From: Paraspadella gotoi | Lineage: Eukaryota > Chaetognatha | DNA: 64,000 bases | Direction: 5' to 3' | NCBI GenBank assembly: GCA_051294375.1 | Contig: CM119271.1 | Location: 8,790,692-8,854,691 of the forward strand | Shown here: positions 27,441 through 39,944 of the stretch, piece by piece | Position numbering within the stretch: position 1 is the first letter of the stretch | Layout: each line of letters opens with the position of its first letter | Notes under the pieces: model-generated | What the model was told of the DNA's origin: nothing | Databases searched by the model: none | Seen by the model: only the letters and a program-made list of their open reading frames with translations | Made by a program: the position numbers and the translations under genes

Positions 27441-27787
27441 CCAGTCAGAGGTGCGTCAACTTCGCGCCCTCGAGGATTCGTAAAACTCAATCAATTCGAA
27501 TCAATTCTTGTCTTTTGTTTATGGACGAATTTATTGAGTCTCGAATCTTATCGAAAATGAAAAAAAAAAAGAAACGCTCGTTAAAATATTTTGAGAAANN
27601 NNNNNNNNNNNNNNNNNNNNNNNNNNNNNNNNNNNNNNNNNNNNNNNNNNNNNNNNNNNNNNNNNNNNNNNNNNNNNNNNNNNNNNNNNNNNNNNNNNNN
27701 NNNNNNNNNNNNNNNNNNNNNNNNNNNNNNNNNNNNNNNNNNNNNNNNNNNNNNNNNNNNNNNNNNNNNNNNNNNNNNNNNNNNNNN

Positions 27788-27821
<34 letters not shown>

Positions 27822-28202
27822 GACGGGACCCTCGATTAATTTAATTCCAGTATCTGGAGATTTTTACAAAAATCGCGGGAGAAAATAACTCACACATTCA
27901 CTCACACAAAAAAAAATAATAAAATCGAGAGGCGGTCGACATATATTTTTTAAAGTGACACAAAGTACGTTTTTTAAAACTTTCTTTTTTTTAAATATTT
28001 CTCTCNNNNNNNNNNNNNNNNNNNNNNNNNNNNNNNNNNNNNNNNNNNNNNNNNNNNNNNNNNNNNNNNNNNNNNNNNNNNNNNNNNNNNNNNNNNNNNN
28101 NNNNNNNNNNNNNNNNNNNNNNNNNNNNNNNNNNNNNNNNNNNNNNNNNNNNNNNNNNNNNNNNNNNNNNNNNNNNNNNNNNNNNNNNNNNNNNNNNNNN
28201 NN

Positions 28203-28238
<36 letters not shown>

Positions 28239-28240
28239 AT
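27788..28240. repeat. two (GA)n tracts abutting N-gaps
   Basis: (GA)n at 27788-27820 follows the gap at 27599-27787, and (GA)n at 28203-28236 follows the gap at 28006-28202. Both gaps appear to be unresolved dinucleotide arrays. Confidence 0.8.
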
Positions 28241-28299
28241 GTGAGGTCCTTCGAGAGGAGCGGCCTAGGAGAGGGGCGTCCACCTGCGGAGAGACTCGA

Positions 28300-28966
28300 C
28301 GCTTTTACGGCCATTTTCTTTTCTGTGTCTTTTCTTCTCTTTTTTTGTTTTCTTCTTTACTTTTTTGTTTTCTATATTTTTACTCAGTTTTCTATGTCTG
28401 TTCTTTTTCTATTTTTTACTCTTTTACTCTCTTTTTTACTTTCTCTGTCTTTACTATGTCTCTTCTTCTCTTTTTTGTTTTCATTCTTTACTTTTCTCTT
28501 TTCTATCTTTCTCCTCTCTTTACTTATATTAAATCTTTTTTTTTGTTCTTATTCTTTACTTTTTTTTCTTTCTCTTTTTTACCTCTTTTAAGTCTTTCCC
28601 TCTTTTAACTTTATTCTACCTTTTCCTTGCTTCTTTCTCCTTTATTTTTCTTTCTTTTTTTTCTCGTAATTAAATAATATATCTATCTGTATTTCTATTT
28701 TATTTTTACGACGAGGGCAAGATTTCCTTTGGGATTTAGAAATCAAGTCTGAAGTACAGCGATAAATCAATTGATAGTCAAAAAGATTATTAAATGCTAA
28801 AGCAAAAAAAAAAAGATTTATGGCACTAAAGTTGACATGGCATGGCATGTGCTAGCATGACGTGACGGGGAAAATCGTAAGTTCGTCATTCTTTCTTCCT
28901 TGTCGACGTTTAAACTCGAGACAGTTTGTGACCACATTTTTCACTTCGAAACACACGTGCAAAAGG

Positions 28967-29042
<76 letters not shown>

Positions 29043-29510
29043 AGAGAGAGCATCTGTTATTTTTTCATTTTCCCCATTTTTTAGGTGACAAGGGAACTTA
29101 TCTCATCGCCAACCGCCGTGTCAAAATGTCACAGAACAAAGCCGTTTTTTTTTTCTCATCGTTTTAAAAAAATGACAAAAAAAATAGAATCTTCCCTTCG
29201 GAGAGAAATATAGATTCCTCCACCCCTCTCTTACCTCTTCCCCTCCCCCTCTTCCCCATTACTCTTTCCCTCCGTCATTCCCTCTTCCTCTCTTCCTCTT
29301 CCCCGTCCCTCTCCTCATCTTCCTCATCCACTCTCTCTCTTCCTCTTCCCCCCCTCTTCCCTTACTCTCTTCCCTCCTTTCCTCTTCCCTCTTCCTCTTC
29401 CCCTCTTCCTCTCCCCCAGTTCCTTCCTCTTCCTACATTTCCCTCTCCTCTTCTTCCTCTTCCCCTCTCTCTCTTCCCCTGCCGCCTCTCATTTTCCTTA
29501 CTACTACCCC
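28300..29510. repeat. pyrimidine-rich tracts with a GA-rich insert
   Basis: T/C-rich DNA (ttttactctt patterns) at 28300-28665, (GA)n at about 28965-29050, and a CTCTTCC-like pyrimidine tract at 29215-29490. No gene. Confidence 0.7.
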
Positions 29511-29639
29511 CCACCGCAAGAGAAAAAAAAATCTTAGGGGAGGCAAGTAGGGATGAAAAATGACGTTTCTTTAAAAAAAGAGCCCAAGGGGGAGAGTTAA
29601 AAATGAAAAATATATACATTTATCATCCGAAAATTTTGG

Positions 29640-30374
29640 AACGTTAGTTTCTTTTTCTTTTTTTTTTACGTGCATCTGGAGTCCGTCCTCATTAGCGATG
29701 CCCTTTTGTTTTGTGCGCGAGTGTCTTTCCTCTTTTTTTTCTTTCTTTTTTTTTCTCGTCTTTGTCTTTATTAATCATTCCTCCGGTGATTCGACATTTG
29801 TTGTTTTCCCGGCTGAGAATTTGGGTTAAAACTCGCTGTGGGACATTTATTTGTCATTGACATTGATGTTGCAATTTTAGTGAGTGACAGTTCGGCGTGA
29901 ATGCTAAATGGAATCATAAAAAGAAATGCTCGCGAATGAATGAAGCTATCTCTATCTCTATCTCTGCCATATCTCTGTCACTTTTCGTTCGGTCTGTCGG
30001 TCGGTCGGTCGGTATGTCTGTCCGTCGGTCTGTAGTACATTAAAAATGCTTATGCCTATAGTTATATATATGGTTGCTCATTTGTTAAGACTTAAAACTT
30101 CAAATCTAAGTGAATGCTAGCGTCGCCTTCGGGAAATTTTAAAACTATAAAAATAAAATACAAAATTCCGATGCAGTGCGTGTTATTAATACAAATACAA
30201 TATAAAGACGTTTATTATACATCAATTTCCTAGTCATGTAGTCATGTGATCAGTGATCACGTGAAAAGAAAGTCACTGCGGAGCAACACATTGTATGGAC
30301 CGATCTTGTTTCATAAATTCTCGATCAAGACTCTGTCTCGAACCTTGGACCCGACGGTCACTTTTGTAATTAAA

Positions 30375-30424
<50 letters not shown>

Positions 30425-32890
30425 TTTTTCTGCTCCCCTCAGCCTTTTTTTTTTCTCCTTTAACGACAGCATAAACTTCTCTTTTCATTTAATACGTCGA
30501 TTATTAATCACCCGAAAATAACAATAAAAGACAATTTACGAGATTTCATATCTCGATTCTCCTCTGCGTCCAAATTTCGCCGATGTTGGGACCCAATTTT
30601 TTGGGTCTCCCATTGACTCGGGAGAACGTTGGTGCTCGGGAGGTTTGGTGATTTGTTGATTTTGTACTTTTGTACTTCTGCACCTTTGTACCTTTGGTCC
30701 CATTTAAGCTTTGAACTTTGGTAAGTTAGTTAGGGATTTTCGGATTTACTGACAGTAAAGCAAATAGTAAATCTTCATTTGGTTAGATAAAGAAAATTAA
30801 GTAAATGATAAAAAAATTATTAGTGAATAGTTTTGGTTACCCTGATATTTATAAATACGATTTTTCAAAGAAGTCGTGAACGATTTATAAATAAATTATT
30901 GTTAACGGAAAATAATGTGCTAATTTATTTGTACAATAACTTTGAAATACGCTCATAGATTATCATTACTGTTAACGTTTGTTTTCGCTTTACTTTTCTG
31001 TTTGGGGAGGGTTAGACTTATTTTAATTGTGTTGATGTGTGTCGCTGTATCAAATTTTTGATATTAAATACTCAATAGTAAATCTTCTTATATGGAACAG
31101 TATTGCTTCGATACCAAATTCTCATACAACCACCGAATCACTCGTTATATAAATATAAACGATATAAACTCTTAATATAAACGACCCAACGATAGCTTCG
31201 CTTAGAAAAAGTATATTTTATTCGAAACTAAGACACTCACCGCCTCTGAAGTCCCTCGGCGCCTTCCCAGCACTAACTGCCTTCCGCTTAGTCAAAACCT
31301 CATTATGAACGGTAAACGTCTTTCGTGTTATTAATATTCACTCTCATGAATCTTGACACACGTCACTTTTCAGATCTGCGTTGCTTCCGCACGGAAAACT
31401 TGGATGTCTCTGCAACCTAAAAATAAATTTGCCTCAATTATATTTGGGTCAGTTTTAAAAATTGATTTCCCGCAATTTAACGATGTTTCGTTACTTAACG
31501 TAGCACTGTGCGAAATATTTGTTTACCAAAGTTTTCGACAGAGGTCTCGAGGTCAACGTCAGGGGCAATAAAAGATTTAACAACATTTGATATTAACAAA
31601 ATTAAAAAATTTATCGTTTTAATTTTCCAAATTTTGCTTTTTCATTTCGCTCAAATAATTTAAGGTAATCTTTGCTTGAAAGTTTGAAGTCTTAAAAAAA
31701 TTTATAAATCCTTTCCTATATAAACTAAAGATTATTAATAATTAACATATTGAACCAAGGAAATTACATTCTATAAAGTTCCATCGAACGGACAACTTCC
31801 CGCAATATCTTTCCATCATTCCAACTTAAAAAAATATATTCCTCAACACAATCAAAGAAAACATTAACTCGTCCACCACCCCCCCTTTTTCATAATCCAA
31901 AAAACCGCAAAATCCGTTCCATGACCGCGACACCCCGGTACCACCCTTCCACCTTGTCCCACCCCACCTAGCCCACCTCATCTCGACACCCCAACCCAGC
32001 CAGAGACGTCATATGCTTTTTTCATCCTTCGCCCATAAATCAAANNNNNNNNNNNNNNNNNNNNNNNNNNNNNNNNNNNNNNNNNNNNNNNNNNNNNNNN
32101 NNNNNNNNNNNNNNNNNNNNNNNNNNNNNNNNNNNNNNNNNNNNNNNNNNNNNNNNNNNNNNNNNNNNNNNNNNNNNNNNNNNNNNNNNNNNNNNNNNNN
32201 NNNNNNNNNNNNNNNNNNNNNNNNNNNNNNNNNNNNNNNNNNNNNNNNNNNNNNNNNNNNNNNNNNNNNNNNNACCGCCGATGACAGCTCTTCTTTTTCT
32301 TGGACGTGTGTGTGTGAGTGTGTGCTTTCTGCCTTTTGTGTGTGTGTGTGTGATTGTGTGTATATGTTAGTTTGTTTCGTTTCCAAAAAAAAGGAAATAT
32401 TAATTAGTATTTATCTATTCTTAGTGAGATTTACAAGTTCATTTTTATTATTTTCTTGCCTACATTTCGATTAAAATCAGGCCGCCCAAAAATGATTTTT
32501 TCCACACAACGGATTAACTAAAATGTACTCGTAATTGCATTACGATTTGCTTAATACTAATATAAAATCTCCTGTGCAGGTGATGGCTCAACAATAAAAA
32601 AAAAGTTAATTATTTTACTTCCACTTAACTACCGTGCGAATGTTTTTTTTTTTAACCTTCCTTTTTTTAAGGGGAGACCCGTTTCGATTTTGGTCATCTT
32701 CATTAAGGGGAGACTAATTAAACGCGTTTGTCAATATTCTTAGTTCCTTTACAAGAGAATTTGAAAAAAAATTACGAGTGAATATGTCAAAAAGGCTTTA
32801 TTAGATTTTTGAGGTGAAAATAAATTAAATTTCAGAGAAAGTGTCAATATTATTGAAATTAAGTGAGAAAGGGGAAATTGAGGGAGGGAG
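29640..32890. other. mostly unique AT-rich DNA, no gene seen
   Basis: It contains a short (CGGT)n at about 29990-30015, (TCG)n at about 30376-30421, a GT-rich segment at 32300-32370 and an N-gap at 32045-32273. The longest open frames are under 80 codons outside gaps and have no recognisable motif. Confidence 0.55.
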
Positions 32891-32891
32891 A

Positions 32892-32981
<90 letters not shown>

Positions 32982-33250
32982 CCGTCTCGTTTGATTCATT
33001 AATCGTTTTTCACGATTCGACAACAATGAATTTGTTTTTCTCCTTCATTTTTTATCGTTTTGTTGAAAAAAAAAAAAGAAATAAATTAACCAAAGAGAAA
33101 TTAATATATTCCTCTGCCTTTCGGACTGCGAGAGGGAAGGAAGAAATGGGGGGGGGGAATAAAAGAGAGAAAGACAGAGAGAGGGAGTGAGTGAATGAGT
33201 CGAGAGACAGAGATAAAGAGACGGAGAGAGACAGAGACAGAGAGCGGAAA
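32881..33250. repeat. (GA)n microsatellite and purine-rich flank
   Basis: A near-pure (GA)n of about 85 bases at 32895-32979, and a second purine-rich block (gacagagagagg patterns) at 33125-33245. Confidence 0.85.
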
Positions 33251-33299
33251 AAGCGAATAATTCGATTTCGTTCAACAATTTTATCGCTCGTTTATTTTG

Positions 33300-34124
33300 T
33301 CAAAAAATTCGACGACATGTCAGTCATATAAAATTAAAAATAGAATTTTTTTTTTAATTCGGGCTCCGTCAGATCTTATCCGAAGAAAATAATCGACATT
33401 AAAACTTTCATTAAATAAACAATAAGTTAAGCTGTTTAATTAAAAGGAATAATACCTGATCAAAGGGAACAAATTCTCACGAACGATCGATCTATAAGAC
33501 TGTTTTTCTCTCTTTATCTATATTTTTCTTTTTCTCTTTTTCTAGTTATTTATAGCTTCTCTATAAAAAAAAATAGTTCTATCGTCTGAAAAATGATTAT
33601 AATTCATTCCGCCTTCAATTTTCGCCTTTTCTTTCCTCTCTCTTTCTCTCTCTCTCTCTCTCNNNNNNNNNNNNNNNNNNNNNNNNNNNNNNNNNNNNNN
33701 NNNNNNNNNNNNNNNNNNNNNNNNNNNNNNNNNNNNNNNNNNNNNNNNNNNNNNNNNNNNNNNNNNNNNNNNNNNNNNNNNNNNNNNNNNNNNNNNNNNN
33801 NNNNNNNNNNNNTACCAACCCTCCCCTACCCTCTCCGATGACTAATCCAAACGCCAAAAAATAAAAAAATAAAAAAACAACAAGCGCGTCGTAAACTCAA
33901 AAAAAGTACAGTAATCATCTTTTATCTCTGTCTAATCATTGTTCCCCTTTCGTCTCTAATTTTTTCGCCTATCGAACGACGACGACGACGACGACGACGA
34001 CGACCAAGTTTTATATTTCCAGTTTCGGGAGATTATGAGACGATGACACGCCACGCCGTCCATCTCTGTCTCCTTTGGGGGCCCTTCATCTCTCGTTTGT
34101 CTGTCTGTCTGTCCGTCTTCGGAG

Positions 34125-34167
<43 letters not shown>

Positions 34168-34305
34168 GTCTCTCTCTCTCTCTCATCATATCTGTGTGTC
34201 TCTTTTCCTTCCTTCACATATCTTCTGCAATCTCCTCACTCCTCCTCCTCCTCTTCCTCCTCCTCCCCCTCCTCCTCATTCCCGCCACCCGGTCCTCCAC
34301 TCCCG
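33300..34305. other. non-coding with GAC and CT microsatellites
   Basis: AT-rich DNA, (CT)n beside the gap at 33663-33812, (GAC)n at about 33977-34003, (CT)n at 34130-34185 and a C/T-rich stretch to 34290. No gene. Confidence 0.6.
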
Positions 34306-34308
34306 GCG

Positions 34309-34861
34309 CCGGGGCGCTCTCTCGGTTCCATCGTCGGCGTCGTAAACATGTCGGCGCAGGAATCGGTCGCCATCTAACGAAGGACTGGTTTATGACTTGA
34401 TAAACAACGATGAATCATTTGANNNNNNNNNNNNNNNNNNNNNNNNNNNNNNNNNNNNNNNNNNNNNNNNNNNNNNNNNNNNNNNNNNNNNNNNNNNNNN
34501 NNNNNNNNNNNNNNNNNNNNNNNNNNNNNNNNNNNNNNNNNNNNNNNNNNNNNNNNNNNNNNNNNNNNNNNGAGAGAGAGAGAGAGAGGGAGAGAGAGAG
34601 AGAGATAGAGATAACGAGGTCGACGACGGTAAAAATCGTCGGCGCCGATCGTTCACAGAATCACAGATGTTCGCGTGAGTATTCGCTCCGTTCATCCGTT
34701 CAGTGAAAAGGAGCCAAACTGATGATAACTAAATAACTAACTTAAATTTATTTTATACTTGTAAATTATGTAGACTTAGTACTGTTTGTTTGTACTTAAA
34801 ATTATGTACCAATCTGTAACGATATGCGTTATTGTCACATATTTGAACATTACAAAGCAAA

Positions 34862-34899
<38 letters not shown>
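34309..34899. repeat. locus copy 1 (empty site): duplicated in 34900-35348 plus 37692-37923
   Basis: It shares ggggcgctctct, catcgtcggcgtcgtaa, aacgaaggactggtttatg and gccgatcgttcaca with the next copy. The segment 34694-34899 matches 37700-37923, including the terminal (CT)n. Its interior has an N-gap (34423-34571). It carries an uninterrupted CTCCGTTC at 34686-34693. Confidence 0.85.
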
Positions 34900-34901
<2 letters not shown>

Positions 34902-35021
34902 CGGGGCGCTCTCTCCGGTTCATCGTCGGCGTCGTAATACATGTCGGCGCAGGCAATCGGTCGCCCATCAACGAAGGACTGGTTTATGGACTTGATAAAC
35001 AACCGGGTGAATCATTTTGAG

Positions 35022-35065
<44 letters not shown>

Positions 35066-35348
35066 AGATGAGATCGAGAGACGATGGAGATGGACTGAAT
35101 GAGAGACGGAGAGAGATGAGAGAGCACTAATCCAAGAACTAATAGCATCCAGGAACGACAAGACAAACGGAGCGCTCTGAGGAACTAACTGGCTAATAAA
35201 AAGTACCCGGCCATTTACAGAAGGAGGAGACGGAGGAGAGGAGAGAGACGGATTTAGAGAAACGAGGTTCCGACGGACGGTAAAATCGTCGGCCGCCGAT
35301 CGTTCACAAATCACAGATGTTTTCGCCGGTGAGTATTCCGCTCCGTTC

Positions 35349-35610
35349 CAAGTATGTCATCCTTCACGAATCGCTTCCCCCGGGGGCCGCGTGCTCGGGG
35401 CGGCCCCGCGGGGTGGCTCCGCGGGGACTGGCCCCGACGCGGGCACGGCAAAATCCTTACCGCCTAGGGGCCGGCGCCCCTGTAGCCTCTTTGGAGCCCC
35501 AAGGGCCACTCCAGGCGGGAATTCCCCCAGGGGCTAGAAAAAAACCCTCTGCCCCCTGGGGCTACCCCCAGGCGGGATTGATTTTCCTGCCCCCTGGAAC
35601 GGCTCTCTTC
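35349..35610 (-). repeat. G1-related GC-rich segment, inverted and diverged
   Basis: It begins gtatgtcatcc, matching the reverse complement of the G1 right end, and continues GC-rich through ccccctggggctacccccag to ctgccccctgga. It forms the left end of the 2.34-kb insertion. Confidence 0.6.
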
Positions 35611-35787
35611 TCCCTCCTCTCTCTCTTCTCCCTCCTTCTCTCTTCTTTTCTCTCTCCCTCTCTCTCTCTTTCTCTATTTTCTATTTTCATCCTTTCATTA
35701 CAATAAAATATATAAATAAAAAATAATATTTTTCACTTCAAATTTAATCAATCAATTGAACCAATAGCCTTGCACCAATACAAACTT

Positions 35788-36265
35788 GCATAATTTGGTC
35801 ACCTTGGCATAATTTAGTCAATTGACATAATTTGGTCAACTGATACATAAATTGGTCAACTGATTATAATTTAATCAACTCTCTTTAAATATTTGGTAAA
35901 CTTTTATAATTTGGGTAAACTTTCCTATAATTTGTAATTTTTTTATAAATTAGTTAACTGCTTACATTGTTTAACCTTCATAATTGTCTAAACTATACGT
36001 CTATAATTTGGTTTAAACTTTCATACAATTGTAAACTTTCATCATTTGGTAACCTTCATAATTTAATTCAATTTGCATAATTAATCAACTCGCCATAATT
36101 TGGCTCAACCTTCGGTCAATTTTCATAGATTTTGTCAATTGGCATTTAAAATTGGTCACTGTATATAATTGGGTATAATCATTGCTTTAATTTAGTCAAA
36201 CAGTCATGAATTTGGTCAACTTGCATAATTTTGGTAAACCAATTTCATAATACTCGGTTCAAGTA
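35788..36265. repeat. about 18-bp minisatellite, unit like CATAATTTGGTCAACTTT
   Basis: About 25 imperfect units (cataatttggtcaactg, cataatttagtcaattga, tataatttgggtaaacttt) in tandem, inside the transposon-like insertion. Confidence 0.85.
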
Positions 36266-37360
36266 AAAGTCAACTTTCGTTTTATTCCACTTAGAGAAAC
36301 TCACTTTCATTTTTCTACCCACATATAAAAATTTTATACTTAATTCATTTTCTATAGAATAACAGAAGTAGGATGATTTTAATCTTTTTTTAATTCAACT
36401 TATAAAAAATAATTCAATTAAAAAATATTTTAATTCGCAATTAATTAATTAATTATCAAGTCTCTAGTCCATCCCATATTAGCATTTAAACTCCAATTAT
36501 TATGATTAAATAGATGGATTTGGTAATGAAAATTGTGTGTGTGGTAGGAAAAGTATGTGATTGAGCTAGAATAAAGTTTTCTCTCCTCTCTCTCTTCGAG
36601 AGTCGTCAGCCCTCTAGCATTAACAAACGTGAAGTTCATCATAAGCCAATCTACAAACTGCACGATTATTAATTACAAATCTTAAATAAAATACAACATT
36701 TATTTACCGAAGTGTATACACTTGTTTAATTGTTTGATGAATAGTTTTTATATTTTTTTTGGACGCGGACGCCATTAATTCTAAGTACGGTCTGTCAGTC
36801 AGCTGGCCATTATTTGTTTTGGTAAATTTATTTAAAGATTTCTTTTGAAACATCAAATTATGAATATTTTTTTTAAAAATATAGTGTCTCTCTATCAGTC
36901 TCAATCAGTATGTCCATCCAACAAAAACATGAAAGAAAAAAAAAAATTTTAACAACAAAAAGATAAAAAAGACAAAAAAAGAAAGATCAAATGAGCCTGA
37001 TTAGCTTCTTTGACCCACTTAAATTTTTGTTGGCTACGTCCTACATTGTTTTGCTTTAAAATTTTGTTTTCTATATCCTTTTAACTGAAATAAAAATAAT
37101 TGGGTTAAAAAATACTAAAATATTATAATTTTTAGACTAAAATATGGAAGAAATGACGTTTGAACATGATAATCTTGAAAATATATGTATATTAATTCAG
37201 GTTACATAAAACAAGTTTTACCAAGAGAGAGAGAAAAAAAAGATCTATAGAGAGAGAAAAAAACGTAGAGAGAGAAAGAGAGGTGAAAAAGGAAAAGGGA
37301 GAGAGAGAGAAAGAGAGAGCTGAGAACAGACAGAGGAAATATTCTCAATATAATAACATA

Positions 37361-37691
37361 GTCAGAAAGTCAATATATTTCTCATCTAACTTTGCTCTCT
37401 CTTTAACTCGCCCCTTGGGGAGCAGTTTTTTGCTTTCCCAAGGGGTCTACCCCCAGGGGCAGACTTTTTTTTTTTGGCCCCAGGGGGGCAAATAGCATTA
37501 GGGGCGCCCCTAATTAGACCCAAAATCGTCTTGGCCCCAGGGGAACCCCCCTGGGGCGCGCCCCCTGAGGCCAATCCATTAGGGGCGCCCCCTTCAATGA
37601 CCATTTTGCTGCTCCCCCTGGAATAGTCTGCCCCCTGCGGCCGCCCCTAGAGCCCACGCGGGGGCTGGGAGGATTGGAGATGACCATATCT
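37361..37691 (+). repeat. G1 GC-rich element
   Basis: It starts acatagtcagaaagt, runs through aactttgctctctctttaac into a GC-rich core of cccca/ggggc palindromes including ttaggggcgcccctaa (37499-37514), and ends ggagatgaccatatct. The same order occurs at 59488-59795. Confidence 0.8.
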
Positions 37692-37699
37692 CTCCGTTC

Positions 37700-37880
37700 A
37701 TCCGTTCACAGAAAAGGAGCCAAAACCTGATTGATAACTAAAATAACTAACTTTGAATTTATTTTATACTTATAAAATTATGTTAGACTTGAGTTAACTG
37801 TTTGTTTCGTACTTACATATTATGTACCAATCTGTAACGATATGCGTTACTGTCACATATTGAAACATTACAAAGCCAAA

Positions 37881-37930
<50 letters not shown>

Positions 37931-39878
37931 TCCTCGTCTCTCTCTTCTCTCTCTTCTCTTCTCCCTCTCTCCTCTTCTTTTTCTCCCTTCTCCCTCTATG
38001 CTAATTTCTTCCCAGTTTGGTTTTATTTTATCTTTCCTTCTTTATTTTTTTCGAAGGCCCAGCGCTAAAATTCTCCATACATTGATCATTTGTCTAGTTT
38101 TACGTTGTTCATTGATCATTTTGTCTTTGGCGACCCGGAGCCATGATCGTCTGAGAACATCATTAATTCCACGGACCCCGAAAAAAAATTATATCGCTCT
38201 TCTCTCTCTCTCTCTCCTTCTCTCTCTCTCTCTCTCTCTCTCTCCTCTCTCTNNNNNNNNNNNNNNNNNNNNNNNNNCTCTCTCTCTCTCTCTCATTTTC
38301 ATACACTTTTTGGCTCTCTTTTCCGACAGTGCCCAATTTCTTTTTCTTTTAACCATAATATTTAATTTAAACATATTTAATGAAAGGTTTAAATTAGTTT
38401 TTATAATAATTTTATTTTTTATTACTCATGGTGTAAATAAATAAAGTAAATAAAATCGTTGTACAAAATTAAAAACTTTGCTAATTTTTAATACAAAATT
38501 GATATGTTTTGGCTTTTGTTTTTTAAGCTTTCATCGGCATTAAAAGTTAAACTGTTAAAACTGTTAAACTTTTGTAATAAAATATAATCATTAACAGAAA
38601 TTAATTCAAACCTTTCATTAAATATCTAAACGTAATGAAAAGAAAGGATCATAATATAACTTAAAAATATATATTCGAACTTACAATTCTTAACCTAAAC
38701 CCTACCTAATCCTGAAGCCTAACCCTAAACCCCTAATAAGCGCCTTATTCCTAATTCTTAACTATAACCTCAGACACAAACCTTGATTCCTAACCCAAAT
38801 TTTTAACCTAAATTACCAACCTAAAATGTTTATAACTAACCTAACCGTTACCTTCATTTAAATCCTTCATTTAAAAAAAATTTACCTAATTCCGAATTAA
38901 AGATTAAAATGGGGCGTTCTGGGAAAATGAGGGCCCACTTTTTTTTTTTTTTTTTTGTCTCTTTTTCTTTTTTTCTCTCTCAATTCTCTCTCCGGCGAAG
39001 TTTAATATTTATCGTAATTCCAGTGACCGTAACGATTTTTAACTTTGTCTTTGAGTCGTTACTGTTATTTCTCGCTCCCTTTTTTTTTTCTTAGCGAATT
39101 GTGAAAAAAAAAATTCGTGGCGACTTTCATTGCAAAATATCGAGTTTCTGCGCAAAAAAAGAAATAAAAAATTGGGTGCGAGTATTGGGTGTGATGAAAA
39201 TATGTATACATACAGATTTCAATTTATTTTATTTTACTTTTTCTAATTTTGTATAATTAAATTAAAATCTTAGGACAGAGTTTTTAGATTTGAATTTGTT
39301 GTATTGAGGATCCCTTCCTGTTCCCTCAATAAAATCCCAAATATAGTATTTGTTACAAATGTTTAAAATTCAATTGTCGGAATCTTAAAACTTAAAATGT
39401 TTTCATTTTATTAAATTAATCATGTTTGTTTGTACTTTTCAAATCGAATAATGTTTAAAAAACTTGGTAAAACAAGTATACTTGTACATAATATAATATT
39501 TTAGAACACTTAGTTATTTTGGGCCACCCTAACTACTTGCATTCGCCTTTTTTTTTTTTTTTTTAATTAAAACTATGTTCACAGTTTTTTAAAATGTGGT
39601 TTTCTAGTTTTGATTTTCTCCATTAAACGAAATCCAAACCTCCTACACTTCCCAACTCCCGTTACATTCACAAGTTCGTAGAAAGGCTGGCATCCTCTTC
39701 TCTCTCATTCTCTCCTCTCTTCTCTCTCCTCTCTCTCTCTCTCTCCTCTCCTCTCTCTCTCTCTTCTCTCTCTCGCCGGTCTCGGAAACCTTTCCAACCC
39801 TGTCCATAATTTAAAAGATTTTAAAGCCGCTATATTTTCTTCATTGATGGTTCTGTGAAAGTATAGGGAGAGAAAGAG
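37700..39878. other. non-coding, CT-rich then AT-rich, with telomere-like patch
   Basis: 37700-37923 is locus copy 2 right of the insertion. CT-rich DNA lies at 37884-37985 and 38200-38290, with a 25-N run at 38253-38277. The rest is AT-rich unique DNA and CT-rich DNA at 39700-39780. No gene. Confidence 0.6.
38690..38872 (-). repeat. degenerate CCTAAC/CCCTAA-like (telomere-type) repeats
   Basis: Repeated cctaac, cctaaaccc and ttaacc words, densest at 38718-38736 (cctaaccctaaacccctaa), decaying to the right. Opposite in strand to the patch at 24771. Confidence 0.6.
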
Positions 39879-39911
39879 AGAGGACCCCCGGATGTTGTCA
39901 AATTAAAAGTC

Positions 39912-39944
<33 letters not shown>

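Larger units (their letters stand above)
35349..37691. mobile_element. transposon-like insertion, 2.34 kb, GC-rich inverted ends, 8-bp target-site duplication
   Basis: It is flanked by CTCCGTTC at 35341-35348 and 37692-37699, while the paralogous empty site (34686-34693) has one copy. The left end (tatgtcatcc, then cccccgggggccgcgtg) resembles the reverse complement of the right end (tatggtcatctcc, then cagcccccgcgtggg), giving GC-rich terminal inverted repeats of roughly 250-330 bases. The interior is AT-rich with an 18-bp minisatellite and no transposase frame, so it appears non-autonomous. An 8-bp duplication fits hAT-like elements among others; the superfamily is not established. Confidence 0.6.

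Noticed and set aside
27007-27490. Lys/Glu-rich and Phe/Leu-rich open frames
   Set aside because: Explained entirely by the (AGAA)n array.
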